Shown: positions 35,923-45,099, counted from the first letter of the stretch. The stretch: 52,723 bases of DNA from Rhodospirillales bacterium (GCA_016712375.1 JADJRE010000020.1:1-52723); one strand, 5' to 3'. Program-made: numbers and translations. Notes: generated from the letters alone by a model not told the origin.

Positions 35923-37878
35923 ATGCGTGCAAGCCCTTCAACCGTCTTCCGTCATCCATCTGCCGCAGGTAGCGACGCTGCGCATCTTGCTTTGTTCACC
36001 AGCCAACGAGACCCCAGCGGTTCGTGGGTAATCGGCTCGGGGCTGGCCCGGCTTACCACGGTCATCGCCACAATTGCCGCGCTCGTCGTCGCCACCGTCC
36101 TGCCGCTCGCCTACTTCCATTTCGGTCAGCAATTCGAGGCTGGGCAAATAGAGGCGGAGACCAAACAGGAAGCGTCTCTGGTTTCTTCGCTGATTAGCCA
36201 CAATCCGGCGAACTGGCAAACCGAGATAACGCGCCTGCTCGCCATCCTGAACAGCTTCCCCGGTCCGGAAGCGTACACCCACACCATCTACGACGCGAAG
36301 GGCAGCGTGGTCGTGCAGCTCGGCCATCATAGCAAGAACGCGCCGTGGCCGCTCGCACTCGAGCTGGTGGAGGCTCGGCGGATCTACCAGGCGGACCGTG
36401 TCGTGGCACAGGTGGAGATCCGTCGACCTCTGGATGACCTGCTTACGCGCACCGCTTTCGTCGCGGCCATCGCCTCGCTGCTGGCTCTGCTGTTGTTCGT
36501 GGCGCTGCGCGTCATGCCGCTGCGGGCGTTGCAGCGCGCGGTTCAGGACGCCTCGTTTCTCGCCAGTCACGACGCGATGACCGGCCTTCCCAATCGCACG
36601 CTTTTTCAGGATCGTCTTCGGCAGGCTCTGGCGCAAAGTCGTCGGCTTGGGGGCGAAACGGCCGTGTTGTGTGTTGACCTCGACCGGTTCAAGGACGTCA
36701 ACGACACCCTCGGGCACGCTGCGGGCGACCAGTTGCTGCGGCGGGTTACCGGGCGCTTGCGCACCTGTCTGCGCGAGACCGATACGCTCGCCCGGCTCGG
36801 CGGGGACGAGTTCGCGATCATCCAGAGCGGCCCCGCCCAGCCGGAAGCCGCGGCAGTCGTGGCGCAGCGTATCGTTGAGCGATTGGCGGAACCCTTCGAC
36901 CTGAACGGCCACGAGGCGATCATCGGCTGCAGCGTTGGCATCGCGCTGTCGACCGGTATGCCCTCGGACAATCCGGAGGCGGTGTTACGGAGCGCCGATC
37001 TCGCCCTGTACCGGGCGAAAGAGGAGGGCCGCGGCACCTTCTGCTTTTTCGAGGAGGAGATGAACATCCGCCTGAACGCCCGCAAGCGGCTGGAGACCGA
37101 TCTGCGGCGGGCACTGGCGGAAGAACAATTTCAGCTGCATTACCAGCCACAGATCGATCTCGCCAGCGGGCGGCTGGTGGGCGTTGAGGCATTGCTGCGC
37201 TGGTATCATCCCGAGCGCGGCCCGATCCTGCCAGGAGATTTCATTCCGGTCGCGGAAGACACTGGTCTGATCGGACCGCTTGGCGAGTGGGTGTTGCAGA
37301 CCGCCTGCCGCCAGGCAACCCGCTGGCCGGGTCTGAAAATGGCGGTGAACCTGTCGCCCGTGCAGTTCCGCATGCCCGGCCTGGAGCTGTCCGTCGCCCG
37401 CGTCCTCGCCGAGACCGGCATGCTCGGCGAACGTCTGGAGCTGGAGATTACTGAAAGCGTTCTGCTACACGACACCGAGGCGACGATCACAACGCTGCGC
37501 GCCTTGAAGAACCTGGGGGTCAGCGTCGCGATGGACGACTTTGGCACTGGCTACTCGAGCCTCGGCTACCTTCGCCGCTTCCCGTTCGACAAGATAAAGA
37601 TCGACCGCTCATTCGTCTGCGACGTTGCCGAAGGCGGCGATGCGACGGCGATCGTCCGCGCCGTCGTCCGCCTGGGACGCAGCCTTGGCATCCGCACCAA
37701 CGCCGAAGGGGTGGAGACGGGGCCGCAGGCCGAGTTTCTCGCCGTCGAGGGATGTGACGAGGTGCAGGGGTATCATTTCGGCCGTCCGATGATGGCGGCG
37801 GATATCGAGCAAATGATCCGCGCCGCGCCGATCGCCGGAGAGTTCAACACGTCGCAGCGCAGGGTCACGCAAGGTTAA
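35923..37878 (+). CDS. Membrane GGDEF-EAL c-di-GMP signalling protein
   Basis: The protein has 651 residues. TM1 is near residues 42-66 (TTVIATIAALVVATVLPLAY) and TM2 near 178-202 (FVAAIASLLALLLFVALRVM). The ~110 residues between them form a periplasmic sensor without an obvious named domain. The GGDEF domain keeps the active site (ARLGGDEFAII) and an RxxD inhibitory site (RETD) just before it. The EAL domain keeps VEALLRW, ELEITESVLL, DDFGTGYSSLGYL, KIDRSFV and AEGVE, so both cyclase and phosphodiesterase activity are possible. There is no HAMP domain. It is transcribed alone, about 95 bp after the SDR gene. The net activity cannot be told from sequence. Confidence 0.93.
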   Translation: MRASPSTVFRHPSAAGSDAAHLALFTSQRDPSGSWVIGSGLARLTTVIATIAALVVATVLPLAYFHFGQQFEAGQIEAETKQEASLVSSLISHNPANWQTEITRLLAILNSFPGPEAYTHTIYDAKGSVVVQLGHHSKNAPWPLALELVEARRIYQADRVVAQVEIRRPLDDLLTRTAFVAAIASLLALLLFVALRVMPLRALQRAVQDASFLASHDAMTGLPNRTLFQDRLRQALAQSRRLGGETAVLCVDLDRFKDVNDTLGHAAGDQLLRRVTGRLRTCLRETDTLARLGGDEFAIIQSGPAQPEAAAVVAQRIVERLAEPFDLNGHEAIIGCSVGIALSTGMPSDNPEAVLRSADLALYRAKEEGRGTFCFFEEEMNIRLNARKRLETDLRRALAEEQFQLHYQPQIDLASGRLVGVEALLRWYHPERGPILPGDFIPVAEDTGLIGPLGEWVLQTACRQATRWPGLKMAVNLSPVQFRMPGLELSVARVLAETGMLGERLELEITESVLLHDTEATITTLRALKNLGVSVAMDDFGTGYSSLGYLRRFPFDKIKIDRSFVCDVAEGGDATAIVRAVVRLGRSLGIRTNAEGVETGPQAEFLAVEGCDEVQGYHFGRPMMAADIEQMIRAAPIAGEFNTSQRRVTQG

Positions 37879-37911
37879 GCTGCGCTGTGGTAGACCTGAC
37901 GCCGCCTGCCC

Positions 37912-38580
37912 CTACTCAGCGGGCATGATCGTGGCAGATCGCGATCGTTCGAACCGCAGCTCGCTCTGCGCCTGAAGAACGATCTGCCGGCCGCCGGTGA
38001 TGGCAAGCGCCGCCATCACTGCCGCGACGATCACATCGGGCCAGCCCGTGCCGATACCGAAGACTCCCAGCGCGGCGGCGATCACAGCGAGGTTGCCGAT
38101 TGCGTCGTTGCGCGAACAGATCCACACCGAGCGCATGTTGGCGTCGCCGCTGCGATATCGGTAAAGGATGGCCGCCACGACCAGGTTGGCAATGAGCGCG
38201 GCAATACCCACCATGCCCATCACTTTTGCTTCGGGAATTGTGCCTGTCGAAGCGTACCACGCCGTCGAGGCGATGACCCAGAAGCCGAGTGCAACGAGCG
38301 TCCAGCCCTTTAGCAGAGCGGCGCGAGCCCGCCAGGTGAGAGCCATGCCGGCAACGCCCAAGCTCACCGCGTAGTTCGCGGTATCGCCAAGGAAGTCGAG
38401 CGCGTCCGCCTGCAGCGAAGCGGAGCCGCTGACGACGCCGGCGACGATCTCGGCGGCGAACATGCAGGCATTCACCGCGAGCGCGACCCACAGCACGCGG
38501 CGCCACGCCGGGCGACTGGACGCAGCATCTGCCGAACTTGTGTCCATGTGACAGGAGGGATCCTGGCAGCAACCGGCCAT
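37912..38580 (-). CDS. Cation diffusion facilitator family transporter
   Basis: The protein has 222 residues and about five or six membrane helices; it moves divalent metals out of the cytosol using the proton gradient. The metal-site motifs are ADALDFLGDTANYAVSLGVA in TM2 (HxxxD-type site, here with Asp at the His position) and ICSRNDAIGNLAVI in TM5. The N-terminus MAGCCQDPSCHMD carries three Cys and a His and may bind metal before transport. The usual C-terminal cytoplasmic domain is absent, so this is a short CDF. It faces the GGDEF-EAL gene convergently. The metal is not predictable. Confidence 0.85.
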   Translation of the reverse strand: MAGCCQDPSCHMDTSSADAASSRPAWRRVLWVALAVNACMFAAEIVAGVVSGSASLQADALDFLGDTANYAVSLGVAGMALTWRARAALLKGWTLVALGFWVIASTAWYASTGTIPEAKVMGMVGIAALIANLVVAAILYRYRSGDANMRSVWICSRNDAIGNLAVIAAALGVFGIGTGWPDVIVAAVMAALAITGGRQIVLQAQSELRFERSRSATIMPAE

Positions 38581-38887
38581 CCGTCTGTGTCTCCCACTCT
38601 GACGCGAGCTGACGCTTGTTCATATGGGAAGCAAGATGTCGGCCTGGTCAAGGTCGGGGTTGTGGAATTAACCGTACGGAGTCCACCGCCGGCAGCGGCA
38701 GCGGCAGCGGATGCGGATGCGGATGCGGGAGATGGTGGGCTTCGCCCTACTCAGCACCACCATACGGCTTCGGACGTACCTGTTCGAACCCAGGCAAAAC
38801 TCCAGTCGCTGCGAACCAGCCATGTCCACGCAGCCCCATGGCCCCCGGTTAATCAGCGACGCCCGCCTTATCCAGTCTATTCTGAAG
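38581..38887. other. Intergenic region with hexamer tandem repeats
   Basis: About 300 bp lie between the CDF start and tRNA-Ser, which reads away on the same minus strand. It contains the hexamer repeats at 38691-38726. Open frames here are short, overlap the tRNA and look like chance. The CDF promoter is presumably in the part near 38581. Confidence 0.4.
38691..38726. repeat. Two adjacent hexamer tandem repeats
   Basis: Three copies of GGCAGC (38691-38708) are followed directly by three copies of GGATGC (38709-38726), all perfect. The two units differ at two positions, so one array could have grown from the other. No gene spans them with any confidence. Confidence 0.85.
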
Positions 38888-38977
38888 TGGCGGATGGGGT
38901 GGGATTCGAACCCACGAGACCCTTGCGGGTCTGCCGGTTTTCAAGACCGGTGCCTTCAACCGCTCGGCCACCCATCC
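38888..38977 (-). tRNA. tRNA-Ser (anticodon TGA)
   Basis: On the minus strand it starts GGATGGGTGGCCGAGCGG. The anticodon stem CCGGT/ACCGG encloses CTTGAAA with anticodon TGA. A long variable arm (GCAGACCCGCAAGGGTCTC region) marks it as a class II tRNA, and the T arm TGGGTTCGAATCCCA is standard. The discriminator is G and CCA is encoded (38888-38890). Confidence 0.95.
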
Positions 38978-39360
38978 TGCGCTGCCGATGTCGACGCGGT
39001 TTTGCATTGTCAACCGTGGCGAGGCCGGTTGCAACGCGCCACCGCAGCGGTGTAGGTCGCCCCTTCGATCCGGCTTCGCCCTCGCCCTCCTCCTGGTAGC
39101 GTTCGCGCCGACCTCCGCGGCAACAACAGCAGCGGACAATTTCATGTGCTACCTGAACCGAACAACTTGACGTGCTCGCTATATTAGGCGGGTGGCTGGC
39201 TTGTCAGGCGGTGGGGGGCCGGATATATAACGCGGCCGGCTCCGAACCGCGTGCGCAAGAAATGGTTAACGCGGTTGGCGGCCGTCCGCGCGCTTGGCGC
39301 CATCTTCAGCCTCGGTAAGACGCGGTTTTCACGACAACAAGGGGAGAGGGACCCACACCC
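38978..39360. other. Region between tRNA-Ser and ndk
   Basis: About 380 bp lie between the divergent tRNA-Ser and ndk. It holds a probable ndk promoter at 39201-39229. The short frame 38988-39170 has a hydrophobic stretch (FALALLLVAFAPTSAATTAA) but no ribosome-binding site or family resemblance. Nothing else is recognisable. Confidence 0.4.
39201..39229 (+). promoter_or_regulatory. Sigma-70-like promoter for ndk
   Basis: TTGTCA (39201-39206) and TATATA (39224-39229) are separated by 17 bp, a good match to the -35/-10 consensus in otherwise GC-rich DNA. Transcription would start about 125 nt before the ndk ATG. Confidence 0.55.
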
Positions 39361-39783
39361 ATGGCCGTCGAACGAACACTTTCAATCATCAAGCCGGACG
39401 CCACCGCGCGCAACGTTACCGGCAAGATCAACGCCTTCTTCGAAGACGGCGGGCTGCGCATCGTCGCTCAGAAGCGGCTGCAGCTGACGAAGGAGCATGC
39501 GCAGAAGTTCTATGCCGTGCATGCGGAACGCGCCTTCTACGACGAGCTGTGCGAGTACATGTGCTCCGGCCCGGTTGTGGCGCAGGTGCTGGAAGGTGAG
39601 AACGCGATCGCCCGCAACCGCGAGATCATGGGCGCAACCAACCCGGCGAACGCTGCCGAAGGCACGATCCGCAAGGCGGTCGGCCTGAACGTGCAGGAGA
39701 ATTCTGTGCATGGTTCCGATTCCCCGGAAAATGCAGCGAAGGAAATCACCTTCTTCTTCAGCGACATCGAGATTGCCGGCTGA
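39361..39783 (+). CDS. ndk: Nucleoside-diphosphate kinase
   Basis: Ndk equilibrates nucleoside di- and triphosphates through a phosphohistidine. The protein has 140 residues. Key parts are ERTLSIIKPDATARNVTG, the Kpn loop region, GATNPANAAEGTIRKAVG and the active-site His in QENSVHGSDSPENAAKEI. A strong AGGGGAGAGGG element lies upstream of the ATG. It is monocistronic, with a promoter candidate upstream and a hairpin shared with the converging purN. Confidence 0.97.
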   Translation: MAVERTLSIIKPDATARNVTGKINAFFEDGGLRIVAQKRLQLTKEHAQKFYAVHAERAFYDELCEYMCSGPVVAQVLEGENAIARNREIMGATNPANAAEGTIRKAVGLNVQENSVHGSDSPENAAKEITFFFSDIEIAG

Positions 39784-39792
39784 TCTGTCCTG

Positions 39793-39839
39793 TTGCCGCC
39801 CGTCCGCTTGCCAGCTCAGGAAGGGGCGGCGGGCGGTAA
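39793..39839. terminator. Hairpin between converging ndk and purN
   Basis: The arms TTGCCGCCCGTCCGC and GCGGCGGGCGGTAA can pair with one bulge around a loop of about 18 nt. It lies just after the ndk stop and overlaps the last codons of purN. No long T tract follows, so its strength is uncertain. Confidence 0.45.
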
Positions 39840-40481
39840 GGGGTTGATCAGCGCCGCCAGGGGCGCCTCAGCTCCCGTAACAAACACGCGTTCGGCCTCG
39901 ACGCGTGTTCGGTCTTCGGCGATCAGGCGCAGCGCCAACGGATAGATGCGGTGCTCCTCCACCAGCACGCGGGCCGCGAGTTGGTCGGGGTCGTCGTCTT
40001 CGTGCACCGGCACGGCGGCCTGCACGATGATCGGGCCATCATCCATCGCCGGTCGAACGTAATGCACTGTGCAGCCGGAGAAGCGGGCACCGGCGGCGAT
40101 GACACGTTGGTGCACATGCAGGCCGCGAAACGCCGGCAGCAGCGACGGGTGAATGTTGATCAGCCGATCGCGCCAGCGCTCGACGAAGCCGTCGGTGAGC
40201 AGCCGCATGAACCCTGCGAGACACACCAACTCGGCGCCCGCTTCGATCAGCGCGCGGTGCAGCGCCTCCTCGAACTGTTCGCGGCCGTCGAAACCCCGGT
40301 GATCAACAACGCGGGTTGCAATGCCGGCGGCCGCGGCTCGCTCCAAGCCGAAGACATCCGCTACGTTGGACAGCACGAGGACGATCCGCGCCGGAAAAGC
40401 GGGGGCCGCGCAGGCCTCGATCAGGGCCTGCAGGTTGCTGCCGCGTCCGGATATCAGCACCGCCACCTTCAACCGGGCCAC
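39816..40481 (-). CDS. purN: Phosphoribosylglycinamide formyltransferase
   Basis: PurN transfers a formyl group from 10-formyl-tetrahydrofolate to GAR in purine synthesis. The protein has 221 residues. It starts VAVLISGRGSNLQALIEACA (substrate loop). The catalytic triad is visible as Asn in LINIHPSLLPAFRGLHVHQR, His in the same motif and Asp in HYVRPAMDDGPIIVQAAVPV. The start overlaps the purM stop by 13 bp, so the two are translated together, with purM first. Confidence 0.96.
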   Translation of the reverse strand: MARLKVAVLISGRGSNLQALIEACAAPAFPARIVLVLSNVADVFGLERAAAAGIATRVVDHRGFDGREQFEEALHRALIEAGAELVCLAGFMRLLTDGFVERWRDRLINIHPSLLPAFRGLHVHQRVIAAGARFSGCTVHYVRPAMDDGPIIVQAAVPVHEDDDPDQLAARVLVEEHRIYPLALRLIAEDRTRVEAERVFVTGAEAPLAALINPLPPAAPS

Positions 40482-41552
40482 ACGCGCTCCACGTTCTGTA
40501 GGACGACGCGTGGTTCATCGCCAGGGTGGCCGACGATGCGGCCGATCTGGAACACCCGCTCGCCGGCAGCTTCGAAGATTGCGGCAAGCGCCGCCGCCCG
40601 ATCCGCCGCAACTACCGCTACCATGCCAATGCCGCAGTTGAACGTGCGCGCCATCTCACCCGCTGCAATGCCGCCTGTCCGCGCCAGCCAGGCGAACACC
40701 GGGGGCAGCGGCCAGCGGGCGGCGTCGAGTATGCACGCAAGGCCGTCCGGCAGCACGCGCGGGATGTTCTCCATCAGGCCGCCGCCGGTGATATGCGCCA
40801 GCGCCTGCAGCCCGCCCGCCGCGTGTGCGGCGAGACAGGACGCGACATAAATGCGGGTGGGAGTCAGCAGCGACTCTCCCAGTGTCAGGTTGTCGTCGAA
40901 CGGCGCCGATGCCCGCAGGTCCAGACAAGCGTCGGCGACGATCTTGCGCACCAGAGAGAACCCGTTGGAATGCAGCCCGCTCGAAGCCAGCCCGAGGACG
41001 ACATCCCCGTCGGCGACCTGGTCCCCGGTCAGCAGCCGACCGCGCTCGACGGCGCCCACCGCGAAACCGGCGAGGTCGTAGTCACCGTCGGCGTAGAGGC
41101 CCGGCATCTCGGCGGTCTCGCCGCCGATCAGCGCGCAGCCCGCCTGTCGACATCCCTCGGCAATGCCGGCGACGACGCTGCGGCCGTGCTCTACCGACAG
41201 GCGGGGAGTAGCATAGTAGTCGAGGAAGAACAGCGGCTGCGCGCCTTGCACGACAAGATCGTTGACGCACATGGCGACCAGATCGATGCCGACCGTCTCG
41301 TGCCGGCCGCAGGCGATCGCCAGCTTCAGCTTGGTGCCGACACCGTCTGTCGAGGCGACGAGAAGGGGATCGACGAAACCAGCGGCCCGCAAGTCGAAAA
41401 GCGCTCCGAACCCGCCCAGTTCGTCAGCGACACCGCTGCGCCGGGTCGTCCGCGCCAGCGGCCGGATGGCGTCCACCAACCGCTCGCCCGCGTCGATATC
41501 GACGCCCGCGTCCTTGTATGAGAGCCCGCTGATGGCTTTCCCCGCCCAACAT
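40469..41552 (-). CDS. purM: Phosphoribosylformylglycinamidine cyclo-ligase
   Basis: PurM closes the imidazole ring to give AIR. Core motifs are GLSYKDAGVDIDAGERLVDA, LVASTDGVGTKLKLAIACGR, MCVNDLVVQGAQPLFFLDYY, IGGETAEMPGLYADGDYDL, ASSGLHSNGFSLVRKIV and HITGGGLMENIPRVL. The start is uncertain. A TTG at 41617 is in frame but adds about 25 unlikely residues. The ATG at 41552 gives MLGGKAISGLSYKDAG if one C is removed from the four at 41540-41543. I prefer that reading, which implies a homopolymer insertion. The gene is divergent from the DUF2066 gene with only about 45 bp between the starts. Confidence 0.92.
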
Positions 41553-41595
41553 GTTAATTTGCCGCGGCTCGTGGCGGCGCACCGTGGGAAGCATA

Positions 41596-42798
41596 ATGGA
41601 TAGGGGCCGTTTCGCAATCATCGTCTGCCCGCGATATGCCGGGCCGTTGGTGCTGGCTGCACTGCTGGTGGTCTTGCTGATCTTGGCGACGGCCGGCGAT
41701 GCCGCGGCCGAGGAAGACGATCTTTTTCAGGTGCTGGGTATCCGCGTCGACGAAACCGACCTCACCGCCGCGGCGGCGCGTACCAAAGCGCTGCAGGCGG
41801 GCGAGCGCCGTGCCTGGGAGATCATGGTGCAGCGGCTCGTGGATCCGGCACAGCGGGCAAAGATCGCGGCGTTGCCGCAGATCGGCGACGCGGTGAAGGA
41901 TTTCTGGGTAACGGACGAGAAGACCTCGGCGGTGCGTTACATCGCCACCCTCAACTACAACTTCAGGCCGGATGTGGTGAAGCGCCTTCTCGCCGGCCGC
42001 AGCGCCCGCTTTGCCACAACGCGATCGAATCCGGTTCTGGTGCTCCCGGTTTCCATATCCGCCGGCGACAGTCAAACCAGCACGGCGGGCGCCTGGCGCG
42101 AGGCGTGGCGGACCGCGGTTCGTGACCGCGGCCTCGTGCCACTGCGTCTGGCCCCGGCAGACGGCGGCGACGCTGGCGCGATCGCGAGCGACCCGGGGCT
42201 CGCGGCCGACCGTGGGCGGCTCGCCGATCTGGCACGCCGCAACGGTGCCGACGACGTTCTCGTTACAACGGCCACCATCGCAACCGCGGACGCCGCCGGC
42301 CGCCATCTGAAGATCTCCTCCGCCCGATACCCGGCAAGCGGCTCTCCGCAACCGCTGCCGGACAAGACCTATCCGCTCGGGGCGCCGGAAAATGACCCAG
42401 CGGTCTTCAGCGAGGCGGCGGCAGCAGTGATCCAGGATCTGCAAGCCGCCTGGCGCCGCAGCAACGCTGTCTCGATCAAGCCCGTATTCCGGACTGTGGT
42501 ATGGGTGCCGACGCTGACACTGGAAGATTGGGTGGCAATGCGCCGCCGGCTGAGCGAGTTGCCACAGGCGGAACGCGTACAGGTCCTCTCCGTCGGGCGG
42601 GAGTACGCCACCGTGGCGATCGCTTATCCCGGCGGTACCGACGACCTGGCCGCCGCCCTGACCCGGTATGGCCTCGCCTTGCGGAACGACAACGGCCGTT
42701 GGATGATCGCCGAAGCTTCCACGCTGCCGCCGCAGGATGACAGTGCGGTGCCGATGACGCCGGATCTTGTGATGCCGCAACAGGTGCCGTCGCGATGA
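41596..42798 (+). CDS. DUF2066 family exported protein
   Basis: The protein has 400 residues. The N-terminus has a hydrophobic segment (AGPLVLAALLVVLLILATAG) and probable cleavage after GDAAA, so the rest is periplasmic. The family-typical stretch is EDDLFQVLGIRVDETDLTAA, followed by RAWEIMVQRLVDPAQRAKIA and YIATLNYNFRPDVVKRLLAG, and later LVLPVSISAGD. No enzymatic motif is visible. Its stop overlaps perM (ATGA) and perM overlaps hdaA, so the three form one operon, an arrangement I know from other alphaproteobacteria. Function is unknown. Confidence 0.85.
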   Translation: MDRGRFAIIVCPRYAGPLVLAALLVVLLILATAGDAAAEEDDLFQVLGIRVDETDLTAAAARTKALQAGERRAWEIMVQRLVDPAQRAKIAALPQIGDAVKDFWVTDEKTSAVRYIATLNYNFRPDVVKRLLAGRSARFATTRSNPVLVLPVSISAGDSQTSTAGAWREAWRTAVRDRGLVPLRLAPADGGDAGAIASDPGLAADRGRLADLARRNGADDVLVTTATIATADAAGRHLKISSARYPASGSPQPLPDKTYPLGAPENDPAVFSEAAAAVIQDLQAAWRRSNAVSIKPVFRTVVWVPTLTLEDWVAMRRRLSELPQAERVQVLSVGREYATVAIAYPGGTDDLAAALTRYGLALRNDNGRWMIAEASTLPPQDDSAVPMTPDLVMPQQVPSR

Positions 42799-43898
42799 GC
42801 ACCGAGCGCCGCTTGGTCCTCTGGCTGCTGCTGTTCGCGCTGTTCGCCGCGATCATCTACCTGCTGCGCGGAGCCCTGCTGCCGTTCGTCGCCGGCATGG
42901 GAGTCGCATACCTGCTGGATCCGGTCGCTGATCGGCTGGAGCGTTTGGGCCTGCCGCGGACAGCGGCTTCGCTGCTGATCATCTTTGCGTTTTTGCTGGT
43001 CGTCAGCATGGTGCTTGTTGTCCTGGTGCCGATCCTTACCGATCAGGTCTCTGATCTTGTAGCGCGCGCGCCAGCCTACATCGACGAGTTGCGGCGCGAG
43101 GTGCAGCCCATGCTGCGTAAGCTGCGCGCCCGATTGACACCAGGCCAGGCAGCGCAGATGGACGAGGCAATCAAGTCGCATGCCGGCGACATCGTTGGCT
43201 GGGTCGGCCAAATCATCGCCGGTATCCTGACCGGCGGCGCCGCCCTGCTCAGTCTGATGGGGCTGATGTTCATCATGCCGGTGGTCGCCTTCTATATGAT
43301 CCGCGACTGGGACCGGATGGTGGCGCATATCGACTCGCTGCTGCCGCGGCACAACGCCCTGACCATTCGCAAACTGGCCCAGGAGATCGACGACCGGCTC
43401 AGCGGATTTGTCCGAGGCCAGGCGCTGGTGTGTCTACTGCTCGGCGGCTGGTACGCCATCGGACTGACGCTGGTCGGCCTCGACTTCGGGCTACTGCTGG
43501 GCACCGGCGCCGGGCTGCTGTCGATCATCCCGTATCTCGGCAACATCGTGGGACTTGGTACCAGCCTGCTGCTGGCAACGGCGCAGTTCGACAGCTGGGT
43601 GCCAATAGCGCTGGTCGCGGCGGTGTTTGTGTCGGGTCAGGTGTTGGAGGGCAACTTCGTCTCGCCGAAAATCGTTGGCGATCGGGTTGGCCTGCATCCC
43701 GTCTGGCTGCTATTTGCCGTCACCGCCGGAGCGGCCTTGTTGGGGATCACCGTTGGTTTGCTGGCGGTGCCGGTGGCGGCGGCGATGGGCGTGCTCGTTC
43801 GCCACGGGGTGCAGCGCTACCGCGACAGCGCCCTGTATGCTGACCCGCATCTGAAGCCGTCGAAATTAAGCGATATCGGGCCCGCCGACCCGCCATGA
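42795..43898 (+). CDS. perM: AI-2E/PerM family membrane permease
   Basis: The protein has 367 residues and about seven or eight membrane helices, with a helical soluble stretch at about 85-130 (APAYIDELRREVQPMLRKLR). Family features are LPFVAGMGVAYLLDPVADRL near the N-terminus, IGLTLVGLDFGLLLGTGAGL and the C-terminal SIIPYLGNIVGLGTSLLLAT and GNFVSPKIVGDRVGLHPVW. The name AI-2 exporter comes from one family member; substrates of most are unknown. It overlaps both neighbours by 4 bp. Confidence 0.9.
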   Translation: MSTERRLVLWLLLFALFAAIIYLLRGALLPFVAGMGVAYLLDPVADRLERLGLPRTAASLLIIFAFLLVVSMVLVVLVPILTDQVSDLVARAPAYIDELRREVQPMLRKLRARLTPGQAAQMDEAIKSHAGDIVGWVGQIIAGILTGGAALLSLMGLMFIMPVVAFYMIRDWDRMVAHIDSLLPRHNALTIRKLAQEIDDRLSGFVRGQALVCLLLGGWYAIGLTLVGLDFGLLLGTGAGLLSIIPYLGNIVGLGTSLLLATAQFDSWVPIALVAAVFVSGQVLEGNFVSPKIVGDRVGLHPVWLLFAVTAGAALLGITVGLLAVPVAAAMGVLVRHGVQRYRDSALYADPHLKPSKLSDIGPADPP

Positions 43899-44587
43899 GG
43901 CCGCCGCGACAACTCACTCTGCCCTTCGCGCCGCCTGTATCGCTCGCGGGGGAGAACTTCCTCGTTGCCGACTCCAATCGCGAGGCAGTGCAACGCTTGC
44001 AGGCATGGCCCGGCTGGCGGACGCCGGCGCTGATCCTGTGGGGACCAACCGGCTGCGGCAAGACGCATCTCGCGCACGTCTTTCTCAGCCGCTGCAGCGG
44101 AATGCTGATCGATTGTTCGACTCTGCATTTCGACCAGATGATCGATGTCGCCGCAGGCGCTAGCGCCTGCATTATCGACGATGCCGACCGTGCAGTCGCT
44201 GATGGATTTGAACGCCCGCTGCTGCACCTCCACAACTCCGTGGCCGAGCGCGGCGGCCACTTGCTGCTCATCGGCGAAACACCGCCGGCGCGCTGGCGGA
44301 TCGCCCTCGCCGACCTTCGCTCGCGACTGCTCGCCGCCGACGCGGTTGGCATCGCCGCACCCGACGACCCGCTCATCGCGGGGGTGCTGGTGAAGCTGTT
44401 CGGCGACCGCCGGCTGAACGTCGATGAGGACGTCATCCCCTATGCCTTGCAGCGGATCGAGCGCTCTTTCGCCGCCGCGCGCCGGCTGGTCGCCGACCTC
44501 GACGCGGCGGCTCTTGGGAGAAGACGCAAGGTCAGCGTCGGCCTCCTGCGCGAGGTTCTGGGATGGTCGTCTGACGCGGCGGGCTGA
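43895..44587 (+). CDS. hdaA: DnaA regulatory inactivator HdaA
   Basis: HdaA binds the DNA polymerase clamp and stimulates hydrolysis of DnaA-bound ATP, limiting replication initiation. The protein has 230 residues. It opens with the clamp-binding motif RQLTLPFAPPVS, then an AAA+ domain: Walker A LILWGPTGCGKTHLAHVFLS, Walker B ACIIDDADRAV, sensor region LLLIGETPPARWRIALADLR and RLVADLDAAAL. No DNA-binding domain IV is present, as expected. It is coupled to perM by a 4 bp overlap. In many alphaproteobacteria ppk follows; here a gap of about 1 kb follows instead. Confidence 0.93.
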   Translation: MRPPRQLTLPFAPPVSLAGENFLVADSNREAVQRLQAWPGWRTPALILWGPTGCGKTHLAHVFLSRCSGMLIDCSTLHFDQMIDVAAGASACIIDDADRAVADGFERPLLHLHNSVAERGGHLLLIGETPPARWRIALADLRSRLLAADAVGIAAPDDPLIAGVLVKLFGDRRLNVDEDVIPYALQRIERSFAAARRLVADLDAAALGRRRKVSVGLLREVLGWSSDAAG

Positions 44588-44812
44588 CGCCCGCACTGGA
44601 GCGGCGGGCGAGGTCGGTCACCGGCTGGCTGACGAACGTCGAATTCGCCAAACAAGCCTTCGTTTAAGGCTGAAATCGGGGCGGCGGCGGTCGCGGCCAC
44701 GCCCGAGGAGCCGCCGGGTGACCGGTGTCACTTCGCCAGGACGCCGTAACGGTTAAGAATTGCTTTACCGAAGCGCGTGCGCGTCAAACGGCAACAATTG
44801 CCGGCGAGACTA

Positions 44813-44840
44813 GGCCGGGCCTTTCCCCCAAGGCCCGGCC
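44813..44840. terminator. Perfect GC-rich hairpin downstream of hdaA
   Basis: GGCCGGGCCTT, loop TCCCCC, AAGGCCCGGCC: 11 bp without mismatch. It lies about 225 nt after the hdaA stop. No T tract follows, so it may act as a processing or partial termination site for the DUF2066-perM-hdaA transcript. Confidence 0.45.
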
Positions 44841-45099
44841 GCTCTGTCGCATCGGCAGACCATCCCGCTGGCTCCGGCGCGCGGCTACCGGATGACGCAA
44901 CGCACTCCGGGTTGAGGGCGCGTGCGGCGGACGACTGGACGGCCGGGTCCGATGCTCCGCCTTGACGGGCAGCCGCCGGCAATCAGCCTCCACCCCGAGA
45001 CGCGCGTGCCGTCATAATTCCATGACGCCTCCCGAGCACCTTCCAGCCTGCACGACTCCGCTGGTTGCCGACGCACCTCATCTTGACGATGAACGCCCT

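Noticed and set aside
38988..39170. Short plus-strand frame with a signal-peptide-like stretch between tRNA-Ser and ndk
   Set aside because: No ribosome-binding site, an odd N-terminus before the hydrophobic part and no mature protein; probably chance.
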